64,000 bases of DNA from Asparagopsis taxiformis (Eukaryota > Rhodophyta > Florideophyceae > Bonnemaisoniales > Bonnemaisoniaceae), in the NCBI GenBank assembly GCA_030407315.1, contig JALQPE010000092.1:1-64000 (forward strand). The letters run 5' to 3'. Below are positions 21,170 through 32,277 of the stretch, in pieces. The translations under genes and the position numbers were made by a program. Under the pieces are notes generated by a model. That model saw nothing but the letters and a program-made list of their open reading frames with translations, was not told where the DNA came from and made no database searches. How positions within the stretch are numbered: the first letter of the stretch is position 1; each line of letters starts with the position of its first letter.

Positions 21170-22370
21170 CATTTCACTACAGTTTTACTTTGTGTTTTGT
21201 TCCCTTTGGATGGAGGAATGCTGCTGTTGGTGAGAATGTGACGTTGCGGTGTTCTGTCGCGAGCGAATTCAGGGTCAGGAATTTCTTTCGAATTGCGGGT
21301 GAAAAGACTGCCTTAGGGATGTTGAGAGTCGTTCCTTTCGTGCGGATCTGTATTGGTCTAACGTGCGTTACAGGGATTTTTTGGTTAGAGGCGGTTGAGG
21401 TGAATCCTAGTGCAGTTGCACATTTCATGGTTTCGGCGGGTGCGGATACGTGGGACAGTTAGGCACTACAATCGAGGATGTATGACGTACCGGGTTCGAA
21501 TAAGTCGACAGGCCGTTGGATGGTTGATTCATTTTCTTCGGCTGCCGCGAAGTTTGTCTCGGTGATGCGCGGTACGGAGCTGTTAAGCGGAAGGTTTGCT
21601 TTGCGCAGAGGGTACATATTTTGGTTGTTTCGTATTTTGATACGTGTGCGGAACTCGTAGGTGTGTGGGCCGTTGATAGTTGGAATGTGTATCATTTTGT
21701 TCGAGGCCGCATTCCAGTGATGGAGAAGGTTGTTTTGGTGTATTGGTATATGATTATGGAAGTAGTTTGTGTGTGGAACACTTATTGAGTATTTGGAGCG
21801 TGTTTCTAATTTTGCCTCTGCACGATGGAGTCGTATTTTATGAGTTCCGAGATGTTTGTTGGTGGGTTTTGGGCTAGTACTTCGTGCGTAGTGTGGTACT
21901 CGAAGTTGTCGCGTAGACCGAGCAGTATGAATTTGATGGTCCTGTGTTCGTCTTAGATTGATGGGTAGGACGCATTATGCATTGTGAGGCGCATGGCGTC
22001 ATGTTATTTCCTTGCCGGGTTCTAGTGTGATCTCCCTAGCTAATTCTTCGAGAAATTCGGGCGCATTCGTTGTTGAATCCCCTATGTGGTTGAGTAGGTG
22101 TGTGGTGAGGATGCATGGTGGCGAATTGAGTCTATTATCGGAAAGTCGGACTGCGATCTAGTGCGGTATGCTTGAGAGAATGAATAGACACAGCTTTTCA
22201 GGGTCGAGTTTGAATTTGTGGAAGTCAGTCGGGTCAGCAGGAGCCGTAGTACTGGGGTCAAGGCTTTGTGAAAGGTGTAGATCTGCAGCCAGTGCTTCTA
22301 GGTTGCACTTCCAGAAGAGGTGGTTTTCGGTGGAGAGCTGGGGAAGGCGGGTGTGTTCTATGGTCATGGT
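21170..22370 (-). pseudogene. Ty1/copia retrotransposon remnant (Gag and protease region)
   Basis: Minus-strand pieces lie in copia order. At 22367-22158 a Gag start reads LPQLSTENHLFWKCNLEAL, the usual copia Gag (UBN2-type) opening in which a Trp-Lys follows the substrate-like loop. At 21695-21459 the end reads TSYILDCSA, where copia proteases have an ILDSGAS-type active site. At 21428-21177 comes LNIPKAVFSPAIRKKFLTL followed by NVTFSPTAAF, matching the copia segment after the protease (VLYVP...NLLSV...VTF). Stops and frame changes separate the pieces, and integrase and reverse transcriptase are absent. It is a dead, truncated copy. Confidence 0.6.
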
Positions 22371-22896
22371 GGTGCTTGGTGAGATCGGTTGCTCGTTTCG
22401 TGACGCAGTGGGTGGGCATAAGCCCGTAACCTGTTAGAGCAGATAGCCCGTTACCTTCTTCATTATGGTGTGCCTCTACGTTGCTTCTTTTGTATCTGTC
22501 CGTGCGTCTGTGGCGCAGGAAGTTTGGACAGCTGTCCATTGTTGGCATCCTGACAAAATGAATAAGAGAACCGCATCCCGAAACCAGAACAATTTTGAAG
22601 CCTACCGACAGTAGAATACAGGTAATCTCTTTCAAAATCGTAATTGGCTCACCGGGGTGTCAAAAAAATCTCTCCAACCCGGCGAACACCAATAGAATAT
22701 CGCAAATATCGCGAATTTACAAGTTCGTCACGGTAAGCCATGAGGCTGAAGGGTTGTACTATGTACGTCTTTGTTGTCGGAAGATTGAGGAATCTGCACG
22801 TTTAACAGAAGGCCTCCTTCAGGCGCATTTGTAACCGAGGTGTCGCAAAGACTTTCGCATTCGTTTGGTTCGGCGCGCTTCACACCTCCTGATAAC
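22371..22896. other. Spacer between copia remnant and the methyltransferase gene
   Basis: No gene recognised. It must hold the promoter of the plus-strand gene at 22897. The frame of that gene is open from about 22785 but without an ATG before 22897. Confidence 0.5.
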
Positions 22897-24153
22897 ATGG
22901 AAAGCTCCGCTGAGAATCCTCTACGGCTACTGCCCGTCCTGTTCAAAAATGATACGTTTCTTCTCCTGCATAAGCCAGCTGGTCTCCCGCTCTCTGGGTC
23001 CAAGCCTCTAACTCTGATGAAATCACTCTCATCCACTCTGCACTCATCCGTAAACCCGTCTGAAACTATAATACAGTTCAGCGTCCCACGTGCCCTGGCC
23101 GGTCCAACACTTCTATCATTCAAACGCAACGTAGCCGTACCGGATGCAATTTTCGATTTCCGGGCCCTCGTCCATGGCAAAGTTCAACTTCCGCTCCCCC
23201 CTCTCGAAAGCGTGGAAATTCTCAAAGTGATACAGGCGACAGCTGGACCACTCACTTTGCTTTGTATTCGCACCAGCACTCCGGGGAACGGTCTACGTAA
23301 AGTGCTCGCAAATGCTGGACACCCTGTTCTTGGAGGTGGCTCGGGTGCACGACAAAGTGGTGGTTGCAACACACGACGAACCCATCTGTGTTGCTCTCGA
23401 GTACAAATTGCAGACTTGCATGTTGATATCCCACTTCAGACCAAAGGTTTGGATCGCCAGCTGAAACGTGAGAGTATATTTGCCGAACGTAAAGCTGTTC
23501 GGGAAGCTGAAGATCCCCGAGTCTGCGAAACGAGTACAGAGAAGTATGTGCGTTTCATAAACTGGTGGTTTCACGTAGACGAATCAGTAATGCGTCCGCG
23601 TCAAACGTCGGAAATCGTAGCAGAGACAGCCGCAAGCTATTTAAATGATGGCAACCTGTTAGATCTCGGGACAGGCAGTGGAGCACTTCTCTGCGCAACT
23701 CTGCTAATGACGAAAGGTTATGGTGTCGGTGTCGAGATCTGCCCGCACGCCGCTAAAGTAGCTAATCGCAATGTTAGATCGCTACAACTTGGTGAGCGCG
23801 CAGAAATAGTTTCAGGAGACTTTGCTCGTCTTGGCGACATCGGAACATTCAATGTAGTCGTGAGTAATCCGCCATACCTTACCCCCAAGGAGATTCATAT
23901 GAAAGCAGCAAAATTGGCAGAGGATCCAATGCTGGCGCTATGCGGTGGGCATGATGGAATGCAGGGATATGTCGCAGTGGTTGGTATAGTTAACAATGTT
24001 GTGGTGAATGGAGGTGTCCTCGTCGTGGAAGTAGGTTCGCAGCGTGACATAGAGGCAGTACGGACAGTGTTTGAAAGGAGGGGAATGAGGCTTTTGGAAA
24101 CCAGAGTGGACTTTCGGGGTGTAGAACGGGTGGCGGTTTTTCGAAAGGGGTGA
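22897..24153 (+). CDS. RluA-like domain fused to a HemK/PrmC-type methyltransferase
   Basis: A 418-residue protein. The ATG at 22897 (AACATGG) is preferred; the longer ORF begins only with GTG. The C-terminal half is a class I SAM-dependent methyltransferase with motif I DLGTGSG (D256-G262) and the HemK/PrmC signature NPPY at 324-327, followed by a GGHDGMQGY segment typical of that family, which methylates the Gln of release-factor GGQ motifs. The N-terminal part (about 16-165) resembles RluA pseudouridine synthases: FLLLHKPAGLPL near the start, a YlalV-like FRALVHGKV, and NGLRKVLANAGHPVLGG where RluA has TGRTHQIR...GHPILGD. At the HRLDxxTSG catalytic position it reads PRALAGPTLLSF, so the catalytic Asp seems lost. 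The methyltransferase call is firm; the RluA relation is by eye. Likely organellar or cytosolic; no clear targeting peptide. Confidence 0.75.
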   Translation: MESSAENPLRLLPVLFKNDTFLLLHKPAGLPLSGSKPLTLMKSLSSTLHSSVNPSETIIQFSVPRALAGPTLLSFKRNVAVPDAIFDFRALVHGKVQLPLPPLESVEILKVIQATAGPLTLLCIRTSTPGNGLRKVLANAGHPVLGGGSGARQSGGCNTRRTHLCCSRVQIADLHVDIPLQTKGLDRQLKRESIFAERKAVREAEDPRVCETSTEKYVRFINWWFHVDESVMRPRQTSEIVAETAASYLNDGNLLDLGTGSGALLCATLLMTKGYGVGVEICPHAAKVANRNVRSLQLGERAEIVSGDFARLGDIGTFNVVVSNPPYLTPKEIHMKAAKLAEDPMLALCGGHDGMQGYVAVVGIVNNVVVNGGVLVVEVGSQRDIEAVRTVFERRGMRLLETRVDFRGVERVAVFRKG

Positions 24154-26439
24154 ATGGAACGGGAAGGGGTAGATGAATTTGAGAGCGCGCGTGTCCGATG
24201 AGATGAGATAGTTGTAGGACATGAGTGTAAATGCATGCTAGATCGAATCCCAGGTTGGACGAACGATGAGAGTCGAAACGTAGATCGCAGAGATGGATTC
24301 TGGCGGTACTGTGCTTCATGTAGTAAGGAGGCGGGAGATAGAGGAGCAATGATGTAATCTAACGAAAGGGCGAGCGGATGAGGGGAAGTGAATTGATGAG
24401 GCGAGCTTTAGGTAGCCAGGCAGTGAAAGACGTGCAAACGGGCAGAACGGTGTCTGTGCAAGTGGGGGTGGACTCAGTGGAACGGACGGCACTGGCGCTA
24501 CGTAGTGGCCGTTGGGTGGAGATGGGGCGCAGCGAGCGAATGATGCTCCTGTGTGCAGCGCATATCTTATGTAAAGTGGGTCAGTCTGGTGTGGGCTACA
24601 CTAGTGGTGAAGAGTGCGGGAATGTGCGATATGAAAATTGGTTGAAAAAATGGGGGTCGTTTTTTGGCGCGCTTTTGCGCACGGTGCACTCGAAGAAATG
24701 TCGGAAGGACGCTGAGCGAGTTGGATTGGTGACAACAGGCGGGCGGGCAGGCTGACGGGCAGGCTGGCGGACAGACTAGCTGTACTGCGTCGGTGAGTGA
24801 GCGTTGGGCTGAGTTGAGTGCACGAGCCGTTGTGGCAAAGGAGGTCAAGCATGCTCGAGAGTATCCGCAATGCACACTTGAGGGCGTGGAAGGCGAGAGA
24901 TCGGCGAGTACAGACGGAGATGGTGGCAGTGTGGGTACCTGGTTGGCGGGAGGGATGTATGAAAAAGAAGGTGTGAGTGGCATGGGCTGGGCGGGAGGAT
25001 GCCATCATGCCAAGCATGCATCGTGACGCATAGTAAACAAAAATAGATATAAAATAATGGCAGCTTACGGAATGTGATAGATGACGGAATGATTGATGCA
25101 AAACGTGTGATTTACTCCCTTGGGCAATCAGTCAGTTGAGTTGGGCAGAGAGAGCGACCAGACAGAGAGGACGGTCTGATGTAGGCGGCGGAGCGATTGA
25201 TTGATCGACCAATGGATCGTTCGACCGTCGGACAGGTGTTGCGAAAACAGCGATTGCGCTGTGCAATTGGGCACGTGAGAGGTTTTGGCGGTTGCGCAGA
25301 AAATGGAGGAAACGACATGATTGCGCGGCGGCGATCTGATACGCGTGACGTGACGTAACCCATGCGCACAGGGAGCGTGCGTGCGCCAGTTTTTGCGCTT
25401 GATTTCAGGCGGCACGGAGGAGCAAAACAACTTTGCATTATGGCCGTTAAAAAACACTATACCGGCGTTGTGGCTGCCGCGCGGTGACAGTCGGCAGCGG
25501 GCGCTAAAAAGCGCGGGAGCTGCGATGGCGTTCGCTCCCTCATTTTTTTAAAATTAAATTTGTTCAAAATATATAGTGTGCACAATGCAGCGCACGTACG
25601 TATCCGGCACCGATCCTGTCAGCAAACACAAAATGCACATATTTTCAAACCGTTTGTTACGCTCTCCAAATTATTACGCTTTATTTTGGGACACGGTGCA
25701 TGTGGCGCCCACCCTTTTCGTCCAATCGCAACTCGCCTGAGCTCCCATTATGTGAGCACTGCCGTCACGCTTCCTCCAACCACGTAGGCGGTCCAAATGG
25801 AGACGGCGCGCGACGTCACGCAACGTTACCATAACGGTTACGCATCGTAACAGCCAGCGCCCACAACGCATCGCACAACATGGCATCGATCACGGTGCGA
25901 CAGCCGCCAACGCCCGGCCGACCAACTCAAACATGGCCGTTTGCATCCCGTTTGCTCCCATCTAATCCGCCCGTTCACATCTGCAAACCCCAAACGTTCG
26001 CCGCACCATACCACAGTGTATTGCACTCCCATCGAGTCGTTCACACTGCCGAGCGAGCACAAATCCCCGACCCCAGCGCAACCGCTCACTGTGTGCAGTG
26101 CCCACCCAATACCCCCATTCCCCGATCCGCATTTCTTCCAGTCCGTTCTCACCCAACTCCCTCCAGTGCTCTGCCCCATCTATTCTACACCCGCTCCTCG
26201 AGTAACCGTTACCTCATTTCGGCGCATGCCGCCTCTACCTCACTTTCGTAACCGTCTACGCCATCCCCGCACACTCTTCCCACCACTACCCCATCTCCCT
26301 TCTTAACCCCTACCTTCCCGCACACTCTTACTCACCCGCCTCTCTCAAACCCATTCAATTGTATTTTACAAGTTCAGCTTTAGCTTCTGCACCCTCTGCC
26401 ACTAAACCCTCCTCACTCCCGTGCATCCCCCATTGTGCC
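24154..26439. other. Intergenic region upstream of cyclin B
   Basis: No gene recognised; ORF 24378-24755 shows no motif. Two stretches resemble E2F/DP sites, TTTTTGGCGCGC at 24661 and GGTTTTGGCGGTT near 25281. That would suit a cell-cycle gene, but both lie more than 1 kb from the cyclin start. The last 500 bp are C-rich with few G, as in a pyrimidine-rich leader. Confidence 0.4.
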
Positions 26440-27753
26440 ATGGCCTCCACAGCTCGCTACGATACTCGCGCACGCGCCGCGACGGACGCGAAAGATGTCC
26501 CTGCGACGACGAAGACGTCCATCCCAGTACCCAAGCGTGCCCTAGGCGATATCACCAACTTCGCGCATGACAACGTACAGCAGCCAAATGCCGCGAAGAC
26601 ATACGCCACCAAGATCCGTCGCACCGGCGCTACCAAGCCTACGTCTGCCTCGTCTGCTGCCGCACGCCGCGCGAAGTCTACCCTGCTCGTTGCCGCCGCC
26701 AAGAAACCATCTCCTATGTCATCTAGCATTGCTCGTGCTCCGAGGCGCCAGTCGGGGCGGTTGGCGAAGCGAGCGGCCGAAGCAGTCGCCGCTGCATGCA
26801 AGCTTGAATTTCCTTCTGTTTCCGAACCCGACGCGCCATCGCTCCCAGACCCGCTAGCTCGTTTTTCCATCCCTCTCGATGTTCTTGACATTGACTCCGC
26901 AGATGACGGTGATCACTTCGCAGTTCCAGACTTCGCCGCGGAGATTTATTCCAATTTTGTCCGACGAGAAACTAATTTCATGCCCGACGCCGCGTACATG
27001 TTGAGACAGCAGGATATTACAGTGAAGATGAGAGCTATCCTTGTCGACTGGTTGGTCGACGTACACCAAAAATTCAAGTTACAACCCGAGACACTACACC
27101 TTACCGTTAATATTATAGACCGCTTCCTAGCCGTCACGCCGGTCATGCGGCGCAAGCTGCAGTTAGTCGGAGTCACGGCCATGCTCATCGCTAGCAAGTA
27201 CGAAGAGGTTTACGCACCCGAAGTGTCCGACTTTGTCTACATATCAGACAAGGCGTATTCGAAGGAAGAGATCATTTCTATGGAGGCAGTCATCCTGAAC
27301 ACTCTCCAGTACGATGTGACAGTACCATCCGGTTTGACATTCATGCACCGGTGTCTGAAGGCCATTCGAGCTGACATGGGTTACGATTGCCCCAACCATC
27401 GCCACTTAGTTCATTATTGTGTTGAGCTTGCGCTGCAAGATAGTCGAATGCTTCGTTACAGACCGAGCATGCGCGCGGCAGCTGCTTGTATTGTCGCCGC
27501 GAGATGTGGTTCCCTCCCGCTTGTGTGGAATGCAAGTATGGTGTACCACTCCGGTGGATGGACAGAAGAAGAACTCGCCGAATGCGAGGTAGAACTCATG
27601 CGCATCCTGGAGCATGAGCGTGACGAAGCTTGTACTAACAAGCTGACTGCGATCAAGAGGAAGTTTAGCGCCACCAAGTTTTCTTGTATCTCATCTAAGA
27701 TGTCGAAGACTGATACGCAGCCGACAGGAATGGATATTTGCACTTCTGAATAG
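26440..27753 (+). CDS. G2/mitotic B-type cyclin
   Basis: A 437-residue protein. The ATG at 26440 (GTGCCATGG) is preferred over the upstream TTG extension. It binds and activates a cyclin-dependent kinase for entry into mitosis. The cyclin box N-lobe spans about 165-290 with the hallmark MRAILVDWLVDVH (from M197) and IDRFL, VGVTAMLIASKYEE and PEVSDFVYI. The C-lobe spans about 292-415. The N-terminal tail is basic and Ala-rich with a destruction-box-like KRALGDITN (32-40). The usual first Arg of RxxLxxIxN is Lys here, so recognition by the anaphase-promoting complex may be weaker or use another degron. There is no intron. It is the most conventional gene in the window. Confidence 0.95.
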   Translation: MASTARYDTRARAATDAKDVPATTKTSIPVPKRALGDITNFAHDNVQQPNAAKTYATKIRRTGATKPTSASSAAARRAKSTLLVAAAKKPSPMSSSIARAPRRQSGRLAKRAAEAVAAACKLEFPSVSEPDAPSLPDPLARFSIPLDVLDIDSADDGDHFAVPDFAAEIYSNFVRRETNFMPDAAYMLRQQDITVKMRAILVDWLVDVHQKFKLQPETLHLTVNIIDRFLAVTPVMRRKLQLVGVTAMLIASKYEEVYAPEVSDFVYISDKAYSKEEIISMEAVILNTLQYDVTVPSGLTFMHRCLKAIRADMGYDCPNHRHLVHYCVELALQDSRMLRYRPSMRAAAACIVAARCGSLPLVWNASMVYHSGGWTEEELAECEVELMRILEHERDEACTNKLTAIKRKFSATKFSCISSKMSKTDTQPTGMDICTSE

Positions 27754-28280
27754 CGCGCCACATCGGTTATCAGCTAGATTACAGTCATTCACCTCACATT
27801 TTGAGAAACCCAAACATCTCTAGCCTGATTGCCGCGCCTCCGATTCATGTACTCCCAACCGATTGTTAGACAATTGGAAAACTGTACAGTGCAAAGCAAG
27901 GAGTCTGGATAGCAAAGGAAGTTCCCGCGATGCAGAAGGTCCATCCTTTGAAGAAGCGTAAAGAGGGGTGTCACCAGACGGGTGTGGAAGGTGTTGTATT
28001 TGCTCAGGAGGTATATTGAAGCGCACGGCACAGCTGATGCACTGAGGTGCACGACGCTGTGGGCACCTAGCCGATCTTCGACCGGCCGATTCATTGGACT
28101 ACGTCATGCCGGGGTTAGCATCTAGTGGAAAAGGTCAAGTTGGAACGACCATGCTAGTGATGTAATGAAGATAACGATTGGGTTCTGTATCTATATTAGT
28201 ACCATATCTGTAGTGGTAGTCGATAAAAATGCCTTACCACTCAGGAAATGCCAAGTTGGACCAGAAAACGGAAGTTGCCC
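27754..28280. other. Convergent intergenic region
   Basis: The 3' spacer between the plus-strand cyclin gene and the minus-strand F-box gene. I see no gene or repeat. Confidence 0.5.
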
Positions 28281-28649
28281 TTACAGGTCGAACAGTTTAT
28301 CAACGCTGGCAATGTCGCGTGTACATTCTAAACAAACAACTCGGCCGGTGGGAGAAGTAGAAACTGGGTGCGGGACGTATTGAGAGCAGTAGACGCAAGA
28401 GAACATGACTATGTGGCGATATAGATTGTAACTTTGGGGCCGCGAAGCTTGGACTGGATTGGGTACAAGCTGGGCATGAACCGGTAGAGTAGCGAGAAAA
28501 GTGTACCAGAGCTGGTCGTTGTGTTGTACGAGTTCGAGGCCAGACTTTGAAACAAGTGATAGCCGTGCGGAAGCTATGGGACCGGCATTGTAAAGAATAG
28601 TGACCAGGAGATGGTCAGGGATGAATGCGAGAAATTGGATGAGGTTCAT
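28281..28649 (-). CDS. Small F-box-like protein with a Cys-pair motif
   Basis: A 122-residue ORF with ATG at 28649; a longer in-frame start at 28730 only adds a low-complexity leader. Residues about 4-50 fit an F-box: FLAFIPDHLLVTILYNAG, then ARLSLVSKS and DQLWYTF. The F-box docks Skp1 in SCF ubiquitin ligases. The C-terminal part has C-V-Y-C and then V-V-C-L-E-C, a possible single zinc site for holding a substrate or for folding. The protein is short for an F-box protein and lacks WD, Kelch or LRR repeats. The F-box call is by eye and moderately sure. Confidence 0.55.
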   Translation of the reverse strand: MNLIQFLAFIPDHLLVTILYNAGPIASARLSLVSKSGLELVQHNDQLWYTFLATLPVHAQLVPNPVQASRPQSYNLYRHIVMFSCVYCSQYVPHPVSTSPTGRVVCLECTRDIASVDKLFDL

Positions 28650-31600
28650 GCGAATTAGATGGTGTGAGGATATGAAACACAAAAGTGGATGAGAAGGGCG
28701 TGACGGCAGAGGCGACGGCTGTAATCCCAAGTTGACGAGGGGTAGGGTGCTCCGGCGGGCATTTACGTATTGCTCGGTCTTGCGAGAAAAGAAAGGTACA
28801 TTTCCACCTCAATCTGTACTCTTCAGTATGATGGGCAGATTACAGGATATCGGAGTTTAGAAAAATGGAAAAAATTGGGGCACTGTGCCCGTCTTGAAAG
28901 CTGGATGGGTGGAACGTGAGCATCACGTGCTCGAATAATTTTTATGAGACCAATTTGTTTCCACTCAACCCTTCGTCGCGTTGCTTACGGCAGATCAGCT
29001 CTGTCACTATCGCATCCGTTCGGCTGTATTCAAACAAGCCGGAAATAGACGACAGATCGACTCACATCATCACGTCACAGCCGTCTAAATGGTACGCCAG
29101 CACATACAAGTACGCACTCTTTCGATGGTTACTGCTGTCATTAGCACACACATCTTCGCTGCTCCCACGTCTTTTCCAATGTTTGCGTGGCATCGAAATG
29201 CAAAATGTTTTGGAAGCACGACCGCTTAGTCATTTGTCCATATCTCGCGCCTTCAATGTTTGTCATTAGGCGCCAGCTGGAGCCAAAAGTTGATATATAT
29301 AGGTGATGAGAGCAGCGTTGCGCGTTGGGGGACGGAAAGAAATTCCGTGAGCGGACTTGCAAGTAAATGGCGCACTCAATTGATGGCACATGTTCCACTG
29401 CAATAGCAAACGTAATATGTTGGAACTCGTTGATTCACCTCTAGCTAACTGAATTGGTGACGAAAAAGAGAAAGCAGTTTACTGGAGTTGAGCGACGGCG
29501 TTGGCTCCGCCTCACGGTTTCCTAAATTTGGAGAATAAGACAGTCCGAGAATAGCGATCAGCATCGTAACGGACCGATGAGGGAGGAGGTTTTGATGGAA
29601 TATAGCGTGACAGAGAGCGAAGCACGCCGCACATTACACGACCATGGAAGCGGGATAACTGTGGAAAGAACAGCGGCCCAGGCCCATAGACTTGGGAATG
29701 ATGGATGAACGGGCGGGGCGGAGAGCGGGTAGGCGAGTGGCTGGATTGATGGTGGGCATTTGTCTGTCATCTATTCAAGTGCTGACATGTCGCGGCGGCG
29801 TCTAGTCGGAAGCGCACCAAGAGAGTGCAGCAATGTCCCAAAAGGAGTGCGGCGAGTCCGGACCGTTGAATTGGAGCCGATAAATGATAAACGTCGCAGA
29901 CGAGTTGTGCTCACACGCGATACGCCTCCTTGTATCGCTTTGGCGTTGTCTCATAGTTTGCGCCAGCGCCGATTGCAGCAATCACCCGGGAGGCGTAATG
30001 AGTTAATTTATTGCTCAGATTTTTCGGAAGCGGGAAACTTGCACATCGTCATGAGAAACTGCACGCACCGTGACCTGCGTGGGTTGAGCTTGAAAACGTC
30101 ATCTATCAATTTCATATGGCCCGCATATAGCTTGTTACGCGTAGTACCGATATGCTCCGCCTGTGTACCCGACCGAGATGGGCCACGACAATATACGCTT
30201 TACACAGCGCAAGAGCGACCGACCCGACTAAATCGCTGCTCTCGCTCATCCATGTCCGCCCGGATGGAAAACACTCCAGGAAAAAAATCCCGCCTACGTG
30301 GAAATTGCCCGTCGATTACAAGCCACATACCAGCCAATTGCTGTCCACCCTTTCTCCATTACAAATTGCAACTTCCAATCCCATTGCTGCATACACGCTC
30401 CAAATCGTGTCCCTATATCGCCCGCCGTCAACTTGTGTTGCTGACCCTACCACCCGCTTCGCTCACCTCAGCCCAACTCAGCTACCCTTGCCGCTGGGCT
30501 ACCCAACGGTTAGCGTATTACCTATAAAAGTACACCTCAGTCGCTGTCATTGTTTCCGCCGTTCTCACGAGATCGTGTCTCAAGTGTGTTACTTGCCGTC
30601 CACTTGCGCCGGCATGTCTGCTGCATTACATTTCGTATTGCGAGAGTACGTCGTCCACGTAACAATCCGTCAGCATACGTGTAAAAAACTGTAATTTTTC
30701 GATTGTACACAACTAGTCCAATCTATCGTCGTCACAAATCTGGGTGCAACCTACTTACTTTGCATTATATTCCATCATCGTAGTTACGCCATCCTGCTTA
30801 ACACCGTGCATCTCAGGTTACCTCGCTACACAACTTCACCTGCCACATAATACTACGCTACTCTGCCCAACTCAATCTCCAGTCCGTCCGAGCACACACC
30901 ATACTAAGCAGCTGTAACCACTGCAATCCTATGAATAGATGACGTCAACGTGGATATCTCCTAGTATGTTTTCAACTGCTCGTCTCATGATTAAATCGAC
31001 GGGAAAAACCTTGAGCGAGATTCTGTTTCGTAATTTATAATGGAACTAAGTGAGCATAAACACCCAACCCATCTGACTTCATCCAACGAGATGCTGTGTG
31101 TTGGCAGGCAGCTGGCTGGCTCTCAGAATATCTAATCCATCAATTTTGTGAGTCAGGCTTCAATGAAACCACGCAGAATATTCAATACGTTGCAACATTC
31201 CCAACAGACAAATACAGGTCGCCGTTAGCACTACAGTCCAAATTACACTTGTTGTAGGTAGTGCTGTTGTCGTGCGAGGTTCAACATGCTCTCATCCAGT
31301 AAATTATTCACTTGCACAGTCGCTGCTTTCGACGAGTGTGTGCAGCATGTTTGCAAGATAACATCAACAGTCATCCATCCCAGCCCTGTCAAGATTTAGA
31401 CATCCATTCTGTTTGCAGAAAAATCTCACCGTATTACCGATCTCGATCTTGGTCCTGAGAGAACACCACTGTAATTCAGGAGCTTTCAAACGCAACTTTT
31501 CAACTGGCTACGAATGTATCGCTCAACCTGGATTTGCATTACCCGTTCCGAAGAATTGCATATACATTGCACACGCTGGGAATCGTAAAGGCTTCCCAAT

Positions 31601-32118
31601 TTCCGGAAGTACAATCAAACACCATTGGGTACCCTCGAAAGTGCTCGGGGTGGACGAAACTGATGAAGGGTTTCAGCACTGATCACTAGGTTTCACTTTC
31701 ACATTCATGGTCACCAAAAGAACAGAGAATAAGAAAAACAAAATAGTTAATAATAGAAAATCGATTAAATTGGTTATTTTTCGCTTTTTACAAGATTCTA
31801 AAATCAATGATTTGAGCAAGAAGACATCCACAGATGACCACTGATCACGAACAGCCATAAATGACGGTTAAGGACTACCTGTACAGTTTTTCCTCCGAAG
31901 TGATGCACGGCTTACGCCTCTTTACAGCCCACTTGGTTTTCAAGTCTGACCAGTGGTCCATTCAAAATTCTCCACTTGACTGCATTTGAGCCAATCATTG
32001 TACAAGAAAAGTAGTTGCATGTCTACCACTTCGAACGCAGAGTAAATTGTGTGGAAATGACTTTTACAAGAAAAATTCTACAGGTAATTTCTACCAGAAT
32101 TTTAATTTAGGGTTAGAT
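28650..32118. other. Long gene-poor stretch
   Basis: About 3.5 kb with no gene I can support. The longest ORF (29760-30527, +) has no motif, and its composition matches its surroundings. A TATAAAAG occurs at 30523 with nothing clear downstream. I see no tRNA-like cloverleaf. Confidence 0.45.
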
Positions 32119-32176
32119 GGACGCCTGGAAAGTTCCAGACGTCCAACCGCTGGGAGTTAAATGCAACTCCGAGCGG
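32119..32176. promoter_or_regulatory. Two stem-loops in the gypsy leader
   Basis: GGACGCCTGGAA pairs with TTCCAGACGTCC across a 2-base loop (32119-32144). CCGCTGGGAGTT pairs with AACTCCGAGCGG across a 6-base loop (32147-32176). Each has one mismatch. They lie about 100 bp upstream of gag and could act in packaging or reverse-transcription priming. Confidence 0.45.
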
Positions 32177-32277
32177 TGATATAATAACCTAGAGATAAGC
32201 TAGACTTAGTAAATTACATCTGTTCTACATTCCTACCTTTTCACTGTTTGGACTACTCGTCCGTGTACACGCGTAAC

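Noticed and set aside
22728..23180. Minus-strand ORF of 150 codons opposite the HemK-type gene
   Set aside because: Shadow ORF; the plus strand has clear domain motifs over the same bases.
29760..30527. Plus-strand ORF of 255 codons
   Set aside because: Starts with a non-ATG codon, has no motif, and two other frames overlap it with similar length.
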